A stretch of DNA of 64,000 nt, taken from an uncultured bacterium. Lineage in GTDB: Bacteria; Bacteroidota; Ignavibacteria; Ignavibacteriales; Melioribacteraceae. The position numbers and the translations under genes are program-made. A model generated the notes under the pieces. The model saw nothing but the letters and a program-made list of their open reading frames with translations. It was not told where the DNA came from and did not search any database. The stretch is from contig CALDDL010000012.1 in the NCBI GenBank assembly GCA_937936675.1, positions 19,893 through 83,892 on the forward strand. The letters are read 5' to 3'. Position 1 is the first letter of the stretch. Every line of letters begins with the position of its first letter. Shown piece after piece: positions 1-9,397 of this stretch.

Positions 1-207
1 AAGATTTTTTCTTTCTAATGTACTTATATTTATTCTTGAAATTTTATTTGAATCATAAGATTCCAAGAGTTTTATAGTATGCGGTCGTTCATACACAATA
101 AAATTAATATCTCTATCAGACATATTAATTATAAGTTCTCTTATAAAGGTTTCAAATCCTCCATAGACAACATTGAATCCATGAGAACCGATAATGGCTA
201 TATTCAC
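1..207 (-). CDS. Glycosyltransferase with DUF1972 N-terminus (partial, 3' end outside window)
   Basis: Reading leftward from a GTG at 207, the frame stays open to the window edge (69 residues), so only the N-terminus is present. Residues 2-26 hold a beta strand (NIAIIGS) followed by Y-GGFETF, the signature of the DUF1972 N-terminal region of GT4 rhamnosyltransferase-like enzymes that act in O-antigen or exopolysaccharide assembly. It is divergent from the GT2 gene at 225 with only 17 bases between the starts, and no clear Shine-Dalgarno is seen. The GTG is the only plausible start next to the conserved strand. The context of further glycosyltransferases supports a surface glycan role; the sugar transferred cannot be told. 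Confidence 0.75.
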   Translation of the reverse strand, partial: MNIAIIGSHGFNVVYGGFETFIRELIINMSDRDINFIVYERPHTIKLLESYDSNKISRINISTLERKNL

Positions 208-224
208 AAAATTTTATATGAATT

Positions 225-1103
225 ATGAGTAATATCAAAAAGAAAAAAACTCTTTCACTTATAATGCCATTTTATAATTCAGAACGATTTATAAAGCAAT
301 CCAGCTCTTCACTATTAAATCAATCATTCGATAATTTTAATCTATTCTTAATCAACGATGGTTCGACTGATAATTCTTTAGAAATCATTAAGTCGTTCAA
401 AGATAATAGAATAATTTTACTTAATAAAGAGCATAGTGGGATAATTGACTCTTACAATTACGCATTAAATTTTGCAGATACTCCGTTTGTGGCAAGAGTT
501 GATTCTGATGATATATATCTGAAAGATAAATTTAATCATCAAATTGCATTTTTAGAAAATAATAAAAATATCGATGCAGTAGGAACAGGAGTAAAATATA
601 TAGGAGAAAATAACAGAATTTTCCCGAAAAATATTTCACCTCCGACTGAACATAATCATATTATTAAAAATCTTTTTAATCTATCTCCTTCACTTTATAC
701 TCCCACGATAGTTTTTAAGAATAATAATATTGATGAACTGAAATTAGAGAATGATTTTTACCCCGAAGACTTGAACTTTTTTCTGAGATTTGGTGCCACA
801 CATAAATTTTCAAATATACCAACGGTTTTAACTCATATTAGAATTACACAAAATGGATATTCCTCACAGCATTTCAATCAATTAATAAATGATTTTATAA
901 TTAAAAGAAAAGAGTTCCTAACCATGGACCATTATTCAAATATTGCATTTAAAGAGATCGATTTAGAAGAATTTATAATCAAACGTGAATTGCTTTCTGC
1001 ATATCTCAATTCACCATTATTGAAGTTACCAGAGATCTTTATTAAAACCATTAGAACTAATCCAAAAATATTTATAAAACTATTTAGAAAATTAATTTAT
1101 TAA
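225..1103 (+). CDS. Family 2 glycosyltransferase
   Basis: 292 residues, a GT-A fold glycosyltransferase. The N-terminal nucleotide-binding part shows SLIMPFYN (11-18) and INDGSTD (43-49), and the metal-binding DSDD is at 93-96, all typical of GT2 enzymes that add sugars from nucleotide donors at the cytoplasmic face of the membrane. The C-terminal third is helical and unassigned, as is usual in O-antigen and capsule transferases. It is the only plus-strand gene in the glycan region and its 3' end overlaps the convergent gene at 1092 by 12 bases. Donor and acceptor are unknown. Confidence 0.85.
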   Translation: MSNIKKKKTLSLIMPFYNSERFIKQSSSSLLNQSFDNFNLFLINDGSTDNSLEIIKSFKDNRIILLNKEHSGIIDSYNYALNFADTPFVARVDSDDIYLKDKFNHQIAFLENNKNIDAVGTGVKYIGENNRIFPKNISPPTEHNHIIKNLFNLSPSLYTPTIVFKNNNIDELKLENDFYPEDLNFFLRFGATHKFSNIPTVLTHIRITQNGYSSQHFNQLINDFIIKRKEFLTMDHYSNIAFKEIDLEEFIIKRELLSAYLNSPLLKLPEIFIKTIRTNPKIFIKLFRKLIY

Positions 1104-2279
1104 TCTGGAAATCTCATCCACGCTCAATTCATATTTTTCATCCCAGAAATCAATATTTAGAAGAAAAGATTCTATATAAGCAGGCAAATTATGCGAGTCT
1201 AATTTATCGAAATATGTATTTCCGATAAAAATTACTTCCTTACCGATAATTTTAGCTAATAATCCGACCGATGAATTTATGGTAATGATAAATTCACACT
1301 CCTCAATTAGCTCATATATATTATTATTCGTTATATTAAAGCCAAGTATTTCTTTAAGACGAAAAACTTCTTCTATGAAATTAATATTTTCTTCAGCGGG
1401 ATGAATTTTCACAACTATATTCATCCCTTTTTCAATCGCTATTTTATTTGCTGCATTTATTAAATCGAAATTGTCAAATGAAGAATGAAATAAGAGTTGA
1501 GAATCATCAGGAATTTGTAATGGGACTAGTATATATGGTTTTATAATTTGAGATTCATGTTTATCACTTCTATATAGAGAGCTAAGGAATAATTTAGTTT
1601 TAATTTTTTCTTTTATGCTTTTATTTGAAAGACGATGAATGCTATGAAACCAATAACCATATAAATCAATCATGTACAAATAGTTAATATTTTTCACTCT
1701 CCTTTCTTGAGGCAATAATGTCTCTGACTTTAATGTATTTATATAATTCTTGCGCCATTCATTATAATGAGATGTGTTAACTTGTAGATGAGACAATTGA
1801 TCAATATCTGAATAAAGAGAGGAATTTGCATTAGTCCCTGTATTATCAATAAACATCTTCCCTTTGATATTGGACAATTCAAAATATTTGCAGTTAAGTC
1901 CAACATCAGATGCAAAATCTTCTAATGCTCGATCAATCACTCCAAGTCCATTAAAAATATAAGTTAATCTGAAAAAATATTTTTCATTCAACAGATGGAA
2001 TAATTTTTTTGAATCCCGATAAATTAACGAGGCAGTGTGTTCATCTATCATACCTGAGTTAACTTCAAGGAACTCCTTTCTATTATTATCAACTGAGTCT
2101 GAACTCTTATTTTTTTTTACTAGATAGATTTTTCTGCCTGAAGATCTTCCTATCAAATAAACAGAAAGGCGTATCGTTACAAATACAATTTCACACGAAT
2201 ATGATTTTAATACACGATTTAGTTTATCGAAAAATCTGTATTTCTGAATCGAATCTACGCTTGTAAGAATATATTTCAT
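1092..2279 (-). CDS. Putative capsule-type glycosyltransferase
   Basis: 395 residues, last gene of the glycan operon; its ATG overlaps the stop of the upstream GT2 by 4 bases. The N-terminal half is not recognisable. The C-terminal part has VVKIHPAEE near residue 300 and, about 35 residues on, TINSSVGLLAKIIGKEVIFIG. An HP motif followed by S-S-x-G and a G-K-V-G strand is the pattern of GT-B enzymes in capsule and sialic acid or CDP-glycerol transferase families, where these residues bind the nucleotide. I infer a GT-B glycosyltransferase acting on the same surface glycan. A non-catalytic surface-polysaccharide protein is the alternative. Confidence 0.55.
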   Translation of the reverse strand: MKYILTSVDSIQKYRFFDKLNRVLKSYSCEIVFVTIRLSVYLIGRSSGRKIYLVKKNKSSDSVDNNRKEFLEVNSGMIDEHTASLIYRDSKKLFHLLNEKYFFRLTYIFNGLGVIDRALEDFASDVGLNCKYFELSNIKGKMFIDNTGTNANSSLYSDIDQLSHLQVNTSHYNEWRKNYINTLKSETLLPQERRVKNINYLYMIDLYGYWFHSIHRLSNKSIKEKIKTKLFLSSLYRSDKHESQIIKPYILVPLQIPDDSQLLFHSSFDNFDLINAANKIAIEKGMNIVVKIHPAEENINFIEEVFRLKEILGFNITNNNIYELIEECEFIITINSSVGLLAKIIGKEVIFIGNTYFDKLDSHNLPAYIESFLLNIDFWDEKYELSVDEISRLIN

Positions 2280-3163
2280 GTTATGGGATACTCTTTTTTC
2301 AATAGAATTTTTCTTCTTGATGTAATACTCCCGATTAATAAACCCTCAACGAAAGAAAGTATATTATTAGGTTGATATTTTATTATACCTAATAGTTCAA
2401 ATAGTATTACTCGTAGTAAATTCCTAATTGTAAAATTTCTATGAGTCTTATATATAAATAAAATATTTCGAATAAATATTTTCTTTTTGAATTGCTTCAT
2501 CATTGGGTATTTATAGTTATAACGGAAAATGCTTAATAGTCTATAATTTTGTTTTGGATGATAGATAATAGATTTAGTAATTGTAACGGAGGGAATTCCC
2601 TTTTCAATTGCTTCAAGATAATAATCAAAATTATCACCTTGTTCCCAATAGTAAGGATTCGGAAAACCAATAACTTTAATCGCACCCCGAGGAATTAATG
2701 TACCATTAAAATAATTTGCCGATTCAAGCATTTCATAATTTATTATTTCTTTTATATCAAGAGACAATTTACCATTTATATACAATCCAAAACATGGATC
2801 GTTAGTTGACTTCTCGAGACATAATGAATTATAGATTTTGTTATTATCATTCACCCATTCAAGTAAATATTTTAATGAATTATGTTCAGGTTCATTGTCA
2901 TCATCCATACACCAGGTTAAATCATAACCGGCGAAATAAGCATGCTTAATACCCGCAAAGAAACCTCCCGCACCTCCGCTATTCTTTTGTCTTATCGCTT
3001 CAACATATTCTTGACTTTGCAAATACTCCCAAGTTCCATCATCGCTGGAATTATCTATAACGAATATCTTATCAATTTGATGACTTTGATTACATAATGA
3101 ATCAATACATCTCTTTAAATATTCGAGTCGGTTATATGTTACAACTACAGCTGCAATTTTCAT
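2276..3163 (-). CDS. GT2 glycosyltransferase, galactofuranosyltransferase-like
   Basis: 295 residues. The start VVVTYNR (6-12), VIDNSSDDGT (35-44), NSGGAGGF (61-68) and the acidic MDDDNEP (86-92) form the pattern of the GlfT2/WbbI-like branch of GT2; the N-x-GGAGGF segment is especially characteristic of galactofuranosyltransferases. It overlaps by 4 bases with the gene for UDP-galactopyranose mutase, which makes UDP-galactofuranose, so the two probably supply and transfer galactofuranose into a surface polysaccharide. The donor is inferred from context. A rhamnosyltransferase of the same clan is the main alternative. Confidence 0.78.
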   Translation of the reverse strand: MKIAAVVVTYNRLEYLKRCIDSLCNQSHQIDKIFVIDNSSDDGTWEYLQSQEYVEAIRQKNSGGAGGFFAGIKHAYFAGYDLTWCMDDDNEPEHNSLKYLLEWVNDNNKIYNSLCLEKSTNDPCFGLYINGKLSLDIKEIINYEMLESANYFNGTLIPRGAIKVIGFPNPYYWEQGDNFDYYLEAIEKGIPSVTITKSIIYHPKQNYRLLSIFRYNYKYPMMKQFKKKIFIRNILFIYKTHRNFTIRNLLRVILFELLGIIKYQPNNILSFVEGLLIGSITSRRKILLKKEYPIT

Positions 3164-4260
3164 TTATTATAGACTATATTTTTATAAATATTTAAGGAAT
3201 TCAAAACTGCTTGATCGATATTAAAGTATTTATACTCTCCTAATCTTCCTGCGAAATGAATGTTTTTATACTTTTTCGATAATCGAACATATTTTCTAAA
3301 TTTTTCCAGATTATTTTTATCTCGTAATGGATAGCAAGCTTCTCCATTATCAGCAGGATATTCATAGCTAATTGTTGTTGAATCCGATTTCTGTCCGGTC
3401 ATATATTTATATTCACTAATGCGTGTGTAATTATTTTTTAGCTCGGGATAATTTATAACAGCGACGTCTTGAAAAAATTGAACAGGTATATTTTTTAAAC
3501 GAATCTTAAGTGAACGATAGAATAATTCTCCGTAAGTGAAATCAAAGTATTCATCAATCTTACCAGTAAATATTAATCTATTAAATGAAATATTATTTAC
3601 AATTTTGGAATAATCTGTGTTGAGTAATAGTTCGATTTTTTTACTAGAGACCATTCGATTAAACATTTCTGAATATCCTTGCGCAGGCATAATCTGATAT
3701 TTATCAGAAAAGTAATATTCATTATTATTTAATCTTATTGGTATTCGAGAGCAAATTGATTTCGGCAATTCAGAAGGATACTTACCCCATTGTTTGTAAC
3801 TATAATTTTTATAAAATGCTTCATATAGTTCCTTAGGTATTCGGTTTAGTAGATATTCCTCCGAATTATTTTCTTGCTTAAAATTCAAGACCGAAGAGAT
3901 GAGAAACTTTTTTACTTCATTTATATTATTGAGTTTACATCCATAGAACTTATTTATTGTATCTCTATTAATCGGGAAATGGTATAATTTCCCTTGATAA
4001 TTAATTTTAACTTTATGGTTATATGGGGTCCAAAGTGTGAAAAGTGAGAGGTATCTTTTTACTTCGATATTATTTGTGTGAAATATATGCGGGCCATATT
4101 TATGGATCAAAATATTATGAGAATCATAATAATCATAGCAGTTGCCTCCCAAATGATTTCTTTTATCAATTAGCAAAACAGAAGCTCCCCTATCATTTGC
4201 GAGCCGCTCTGCCAGTGAAATCCCCGATATACCCGCCCCCACTATTAAATAATCATACAT
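3160..4260 (-). CDS. glf: UDP-galactopyranose mutase
   Basis: 366 residues, the usual length for this flavoenzyme, which converts UDP-galactopyranose to UDP-galactofuranose using reduced FAD. The dinucleotide-binding motif GAGISG is at 8-13, the conserved GGNCYDYYD segment at 38-46 and YGPHIFHTN at 55-63. Near the C-terminus GRLGEYKYFNIDQAV is the conserved FAD-contacting helix of the family. Its stop overlaps the GT2 downstream by 4 bases and its start overlaps the flippase gene upstream by 8, so translation is probably coupled. Presence of this gene implies galactofuranose in the O-antigen, capsule or other surface glycan. Confidence 0.96.
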   Translation of the reverse strand: MYDYLIVGAGISGISLAERLANDRGASVLLIDKRNHLGGNCYDYYDSHNILIHKYGPHIFHTNNIEVKRYLSLFTLWTPYNHKVKINYQGKLYHFPINRDTINKFYGCKLNNINEVKKFLISSVLNFKQENNSEEYLLNRIPKELYEAFYKNYSYKQWGKYPSELPKSICSRIPIRLNNNEYYFSDKYQIMPAQGYSEMFNRMVSSKKIELLLNTDYSKIVNNISFNRLIFTGKIDEYFDFTYGELFYRSLKIRLKNIPVQFFQDVAVINYPELKNNYTRISEYKYMTGQKSDSTTISYEYPADNGEACYPLRDKNNLEKFRKYVRLSKKYKNIHFAGRLGEYKYFNIDQAVLNSLNIYKNIVYNK

Positions 4261-5497
4261 CAGTTACTATTCTCCGTTTATAAATAATAAATAACATAAT
4301 GAGTGAAATAAATGATTCAGTAATTAGGACTGAATATGCAGCACCAAAAACCGAGAGCAATGGAATTAAAATTAATAGTAAAGAGATATTTAATATTCCT
4401 CCGCACCAGATTATTTTATTAAATATTTTAGTCATTTCTAAATTTAGCATAATTTGTATTCCAAGAATATTGCTCACAAACACTGTAAATGGAATAAAGC
4501 AAATTATCTCAAATACTTTTATCGCCGGATAATAATTTTTTCCTGCAATCAGATGAATTATATTTTCCGAAAATAAATAGGCAATTATCGTAAGCAACAA
4601 AACTAATGAAGCTCCGATATACATAAAGAGTAAAAGTTCATTTATCGTTTTTTCTTTTTCGATTTTTATATTTCTGGATACTTGCGGAAAAAGCGATTGC
4701 CCAATAATTGTAACCCCGCTCTGGAAAGCCAATCTAATTTTATCGGCGGCATTAAAAATTCCGACCATAGTATTATTTGTAATTATTCCCAATAAAAGAT
4801 TATTAGATGCAGTATATAGAGTTATTGCCCCTATACCTTTATATATTTTGAAACTATCAAATAATTCACTTTGAATTTCTTTTAACCGTGGAAGGATTAT
4901 TTTAATTCGATAATGCCGAATGATAAATATTGTACTGATAGTCATAGTCATAAAAGATGAGAACAAATTTATTTGCATTAATTCAATAACTGAATTGTCG
5001 TCTATAACTATACTGAAAATTAGTATAATAGATATTATTCTTATAGGGGCAATTATGAAAGTAGAATAATGCGTTAGTTCTTTCCCTAATAAAAACCATG
5101 TGGGATAGAGCGAATTATTGATAGCTATAAAAACTGAATATATTATAACAATAAGTAGTAAATACGATATATTCAAAAAGAATAAGATCAGTGATAATAT
5201 AATAAGCGATAAAACCGAAGATATTAATTTTACGAATTGTACCGTGGAGAACAATTTTGATATGTAAGATAAATCATTAGTGATGGCAATTTTTTGATTG
5301 GCTGAATAATTAAATCCAAGGTCAATGAAATTCGCGAAATAGCTCGCTATCGCAGTAGAAAATATAACAAGCCCATAATTTTTTGGACCAAGAGTTTGAA
5401 GTAGATAAGGGAAGGTTATAAGTGGAGCTAAATAATTAATTAATTGTAGAGAAGTAAGAGACGTGAAACTACGGAATAAAATTCTGTAATTAAACAA
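4253..5497 (-). CDS. Wzx-type oligosaccharide flippase
   Basis: 414 residues, strongly hydrophobic with about twelve predicted membrane segments. The N-terminus (LAPLITFPYLLQTLGPKNYG) matches the start of RfbX/Wzx flippases of the MOP superfamily, which move lipid-linked oligosaccharides across the inner membrane. It follows the EnvC-like gene by 4 bases and overlaps glf by 8, so it is central to the glycan operon. No wzy polymerase or wzz is visible in the window; these may lie beyond the left edge. The family is confident, the exact lipid-linked substrate is not known. Confidence 0.9.
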   Translation of the reverse strand: MFNYRILFRSFTSLTSLQLINYLAPLITFPYLLQTLGPKNYGLVIFSTAIASYFANFIDLGFNYSANQKIAITNDLSYISKLFSTVQFVKLISSVLSLIILSLILFFLNISYLLLIVIIYSVFIAINNSLYPTWFLLGKELTHYSTFIIAPIRIISIILIFSIVIDDNSVIELMQINLFSSFMTMTISTIFIIRHYRIKIILPRLKEIQSELFDSFKIYKGIGAITLYTASNNLLLGIITNNTMVGIFNAADKIRLAFQSGVTIIGQSLFPQVSRNIKIEKEKTINELLLFMYIGASLVLLLTIIAYLFSENIIHLIAGKNYYPAIKVFEIICFIPFTVFVSNILGIQIMLNLEMTKIFNKIIWCGGILNISLLLILIPLLSVFGAAYSVLITESFISLIMLFIIYKRRIVTDV

Positions 5498-5501
5498 TTA
5501 A

Positions 5502-6710
5502 TTACCTACGAACTAACCACACTTCCGGATTCTGGAAATTTCGTTCATTCCAAATTTCGAAATGGAGAATTTTTCCTTCTAAACTTTCACTTATAGAGCC
5601 TAATATATCTCCTCCTTTTACTTTATCTCCTTCTCTTACCTTTATATCTTTAATATGCCCATAAACAGTTCTAAATTCATTTTTATGAGTAATTATGAGT
5701 ACAGTACCAAAGCCGGGGATATAATCTATGACAGACACGATACCTTCGCCGACATTATAAATATTGTCATCTCCTTTAACATTAATATCAATACCGTAAT
5801 TGAGGGTTACCGTATTCAATCTTTCATTTTTAATTTCGCCGAATTTACGAACGATTTTCCCGTCTCGTATAGGCCAAAGAAGTCTTCCCTTAAGCTGTCC
5901 AAATTCAGCGAGATTAGCATAATCATAATTATAATTAACTACCGGTTTGCCTTCTGCTTTTTTCTCTAATAATTTTGATTTCCTTTCTCGTTCTTTCTCT
6001 ATTAGTTTTGAAATCAAATTCTTGATTTCAATTTCTGCTTTTCTTTTTTCGTCTATTTCTTCAGAGATAGCAACTTGATTTTTTTTCAATTTTGCAATTA
6101 ATTCTTTCCTGTCGTTTTCTTTTTCGACCAGCGTTCCCTGTTCTAATTTTTTCTGATTTACCAAAAATTCTTTCTCATCATATTCTGAGTGAAGCTTCGA
6201 TTTTAATGATGCTAATTCCTTTCGATTATTTTTTAGATTCTCAATTGTTTTCTCATTACTCTCAGATATATATTGTAGGTATCTGATACGCATTACAGCC
6301 TGATTTAGAGAGGAAGAACTCAAGAGAAATTTGAATGGAGAAGAACCGATATTCTGATAAACCCAAACCAAATATTTAGAATATTTCTCACGCATTAAAG
6401 AAATTCTTTTTTCAATTATTGCAATTCGATTCTCAATACCTTTTATTTCTTTTAATTTAAGTTTTTCTTCACTTATGAGTGTATTAATTACTTTATTTAA
6501 GAGGAGATTCTGTTTGGAAATTTTTTGAAGTGCATTGAGCGATTCTTTTTCTTTACTGCTGATCGAACGCAATTCTCTTTCTAAGGATACTATATCGTTG
6601 CGGAGTTGATTTAGCTCCTTATTCTTTACTGCCACACTATCTTTGCCTTGACCAAATAGTACAGCAGAAATTAAAACTGTTATTAAAAATAATTTTTTAA
6701 TTATTTCCAT
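5502..6710 (-). CDS. EnvC-like murein hydrolase activator (degenerate LytM/M23 domain)
   Basis: 402 residues: signal peptide (1-20), a long coiled coil (about 25-250) and a C-terminal LytM fold (about 280-402). Layout and length match EnvC, which activates cell-wall amidases at the septum from the periplasm. The zinc ligands of active M23 peptidases are altered: the first His of HxxxD is Asn (NYGID, 304-308) and the HxH motif reads ILH (381-383), so the domain is probably not catalytic, as in E. coli EnvC. The gene overlaps the DUF4292 gene by 10 bases and precedes the flippase by 4, tying wall remodelling to glycan export. A structural envelope role is the alternative. Confidence 0.82.
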   Translation of the reverse strand: MEIIKKLFLITVLISAVLFGQGKDSVAVKNKELNQLRNDIVSLERELRSISSKEKESLNALQKISKQNLLLNKVINTLISEEKLKLKEIKGIENRIAIIEKRISLMREKYSKYLVWVYQNIGSSPFKFLLSSSSLNQAVMRIRYLQYISESNEKTIENLKNNRKELASLKSKLHSEYDEKEFLVNQKKLEQGTLVEKENDRKELIAKLKKNQVAISEEIDEKRKAEIEIKNLISKLIEKERERKSKLLEKKAEGKPVVNYNYDYANLAEFGQLKGRLLWPIRDGKIVRKFGEIKNERLNTVTLNYGIDINVKGDDNIYNVGEGIVSVIDYIPGFGTVLIITHKNEFRTVYGHIKDIKVREGDKVKGGDILGSISESLEGKILHFEIWNERNFQNPEVWLVRR

Positions 6711-7492
6711 TCAATTTTTTCTACATCAGAAGGTAGTTTTATAGTTAAATCAGGTAATTCATTATTTACGGTCATAGTTCTATAATTTATTTTGAGTCTC
6801 TGATCGCTAATAGGATAATTCAAATCAATAGTAGAAGGAAGCTGAACCGAATTAAACTCTCGAAACATACTATAATTACCTTCTAAAATACCTTCACCAT
6901 TCTGACTAGTAATTCGATATTCTCTTATGGCAAGATTTCCTTTATTAGCGATGTATAGTTCTTCTTTTTTTGTGATCGGGTCTTTATAGATAAATGAGAA
7001 AAGATCGCTTGTTACTTCAAAACGATCAGGTTTTAATTGTAATTTATCTGAAAAATTAATTGAGCCTACTAATCCATTAGTTAAATCATCAAGCTCTATA
7101 TCTATTTTCAATAATTTTTTTATTATTCCTTTTTTTACTTTTCCATAATAAAGTTGATTATTCATAACATCAAAATATTGGAAATTGTTTTCTGCTATTA
7201 AAATCTGTGCGAGATCGATTCCAAAAGGACCGAATAATGATATTTTTAATGAATCGGGTTTTTTAACCAGTACTTCGATATTACTTGTAGCATTTATGGC
7301 ATCAGTCCTAATAGTTATCGAACCTACACCTCGGAATGTCCTTATGTTTCTTCTGTTCGATTCCAACCTTCTCATTAATCTATCGGTTGACATACTTGCT
7401 TCGGGTGAGCTTTGCTGTTCAGGAACACATGCAACCATAAATAATAACATTGCGAAATAAAGCATAATTCTTCTTATTGAAAAAATTTTCAC
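6701..7492 (-). CDS. DUF4292 lipoprotein, LolB-like fold likely
   Basis: 263 residues with a lipoprotein signal ending at Cys22 (FMVAC). The mature part (FRGVGSITIRTDA, then VKKPDSLKISLFGPFGID) has the strand pattern of DUF4292, a Bacteroidota family with a LolB/LppX-like open barrel that may carry lipids or lipoproteins to the outer membrane. It sits between a TPR lipoprotein and an EnvC-like gene, overlapping both by a few bases; to my recollection this order recurs in Bacteroidota. The family call is reasonable. Function as a LolB equivalent is inference. Confidence 0.7.
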   Translation of the reverse strand: MKIFSIRRIMLYFAMLLFMVACVPEQQSSPEASMSTDRLMRRLESNRRNIRTFRGVGSITIRTDAINATSNIEVLVKKPDSLKISLFGPFGIDLAQILIAENNFQYFDVMNNQLYYGKVKKGIIKKLLKIDIELDDLTNGLVGSINFSDKLQLKPDRFEVTSDLFSFIYKDPITKKEELYIANKGNLAIREYRITSQNGEGILEGNYSMFREFNSVQLPSTIDLNYPISDQRLKINYRTMTVNNELPDLTIKLPSDVEKIEWK

Positions 7493-9285
7493 AATTCTCC
7501 TTTTTCAATTTTTGTTTTCAAATTCTCTAAATTTGGATCGAGTTCAAAAGCATTTTTCCAATACTCCATTGCCTTTTTCCTATTACCTTTCTTATAATAA
7601 ACATCACCGAGATGATCCAATAATGTAGCGTTATTCTTATCTTTTTCAATTGCTTTTTTAATATAAAACTCAGCCTCTTTATAGTTCCCGATTTTGAAAT
7701 AAATCCAACCTAATGTATCAAGATAGGAAGGATTTTCAGGTTCTATCTCTACCGTTTTGCGGGACATCTCCAATGATTCATCCAATTTTATTCCTCGATT
7801 TGAAAGCGAATAAGCATAGTTATTCATTATAAGAATATTTTCAGCATCTAAAGATAATGCTTTTTGATACAAAGAATCTGAAATCGCAAACTCATTTCGA
7901 TTTTCATAAATCATTGCAAGAACGCTTAATGATTGAAGGTCATCAGGGGCTATTATCAATGCTTTCTTGAGATAAATAATAGCTTCATCATCTTTCTTTA
8001 ATTGGTTAAGAGTAAATCCGTATGCTGAAAGAGCCATCAAATCATTTGGATTAATTTTAACGGCATTAAGAAGATACTTACTCGCCGCCTCCGGATCACT
8101 TGCTTGAGATAAACTTAATCCATAGATAAGGTTAATTGCATAATCATTTGGGAATTTATCGGCTACATCTTTCATCAAATCAATTACTTGAATATAATGA
8201 CCGGAATCAAAAAGGAGACCGCCAAGTCTAACCCATAATTGAGGATTCCAATTTGCTAATTTAGCAGCATCCTTAAAATACTCTATCGCCAAAGAGTCTT
8301 TTTTCTTTTGTATTAAAATTTCGCCGATATATGCCGGGACTTCCCAATCAACCGAATCAGTCTTTATTTTGGAAAGTATATTAAAAGCATAGTCAAGATT
8401 AGTGCTATCCTTTTGGGCAAGTCCAAAAAATCTCTGACCTATTTCGATTTTTTTTTGATTAGAAACTTCAATGCTTTCAGCTAGCTTATAAAATAATTGA
8501 GCCGCCTCTTTATATTTATCTGATTTAAGATATAGTTCGCCTTTATAATTAATCAAATCCATATCATCCGGATAGCTTATCATTGCCTCTTCAATCTGAT
8601 AAAAAGCTTTATCAACATTATCGCTTTTTATATATGCTTGAATTAGCATCTTTCTAAGCTCAAGACTTGAAGGATTGATATCCAATAAATCTTCAATAGT
8701 ATTTATAGTCTCTTTAATATTACCGAGTCGTTCATTAATATCTGCAATCTTTATTAAAACGCTCCATTCAGGACCAATCATATCGATTACTTTTTTATAA
8801 AGTTTCAAAGACTCCGAAGGCTTGGTTACTTCTAACTGCTCAGCCAAATTAAAATAGCCGCCTGAATCGTTAGAATCTATTTTGATTATATTCTCATAAC
8901 AAATAACAGCAGAATCATTTTGATTACTATTAGAAAATATAGCACCTAATAAATAAAGGTAATCTTTATTAAGTGAATCAAGAGCTACTGCTTTTTTAGA
9001 ATTAAGAAGTGCCAAATCTAATCGATTGAGATGAAAATATGATTTTGCTAAACTATAATAAATCCCGGCACTTGGGTCATATTTAACGGCTTCAGAATAT
9101 TCCCGTACCGCTTGATCATATTTATCTTGCAAATCATAAGTATTGCCTTGAATAAACCGCTCCATTGCATATCTTTTAAAATCTCTAGGGATGAATTGTT
9201 TTTCACTTTCATTTTTTACTGTTTCATTCTCTATCGAGCAGGCAGTAAGAATTATAATTAATATTAATGATACAAATTTTCGCAT
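7489..9285 (-). CDS. TPR-repeat outer-membrane lipoprotein
   Basis: About 598 residues, first gene of the glycan/envelope operon. The frame is open for 17 codons further upstream, but the ATG at 9285 starts a clean lipoprotein signal (LTAC, lipidated Cys16), so I chose it. The rest is a long run of tetratricopeptide repeats (about residues 40-590) with the usual W/L-G-Y-A-F-A-P spacing, for example AYGFTLNQLKKDDEAIIYLK and the C-terminal LDHLGDVYYKKGNRKKAME. TPR arrays mediate protein contacts; in this position it could scaffold the export or wall machinery. Partner unknown. Confidence 0.85.
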   Translation of the reverse strand: MRKFVSLILIIILTACSIENETVKNESEKQFIPRDFKRYAMERFIQGNTYDLQDKYDQAVREYSEAVKYDPSAGIYYSLAKSYFHLNRLDLALLNSKKAVALDSLNKDYLYLLGAIFSNSNQNDSAVICYENIIKIDSNDSGGYFNLAEQLEVTKPSESLKLYKKVIDMIGPEWSVLIKIADINERLGNIKETINTIEDLLDINPSSLELRKMLIQAYIKSDNVDKAFYQIEEAMISYPDDMDLINYKGELYLKSDKYKEAAQLFYKLAESIEVSNQKKIEIGQRFFGLAQKDSTNLDYAFNILSKIKTDSVDWEVPAYIGEILIQKKKDSLAIEYFKDAAKLANWNPQLWVRLGGLLFDSGHYIQVIDLMKDVADKFPNDYAINLIYGLSLSQASDPEAASKYLLNAVKINPNDLMALSAYGFTLNQLKKDDEAIIYLKKALIIAPDDLQSLSVLAMIYENRNEFAISDSLYQKALSLDAENILIMNNYAYSLSNRGIKLDESLEMSRKTVEIEPENPSYLDTLGWIYFKIGNYKEAEFYIKKAIEKDKNNATLLDHLGDVYYKKGNRKKAMEYWKNAFELDPNLENLKTKIEKGEL

Positions 9286-9397
9286 CGTAACCTTTATTTT
9301 GAAGCAAAAAATACCTTTATTGATTTTTAATAACAAGCTAAAAAAATTGAACTATACTTACTATTTCAATATCTTTAGACTAACCAAAAATTAAAAA

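Noticed and set aside
1..9285. Genomic island or phage origin of the glycan region
   Set aside because: The genes are AT-rich like their surroundings, no integrase, tRNA or repeat is visible, and the operon includes conserved envelope genes.
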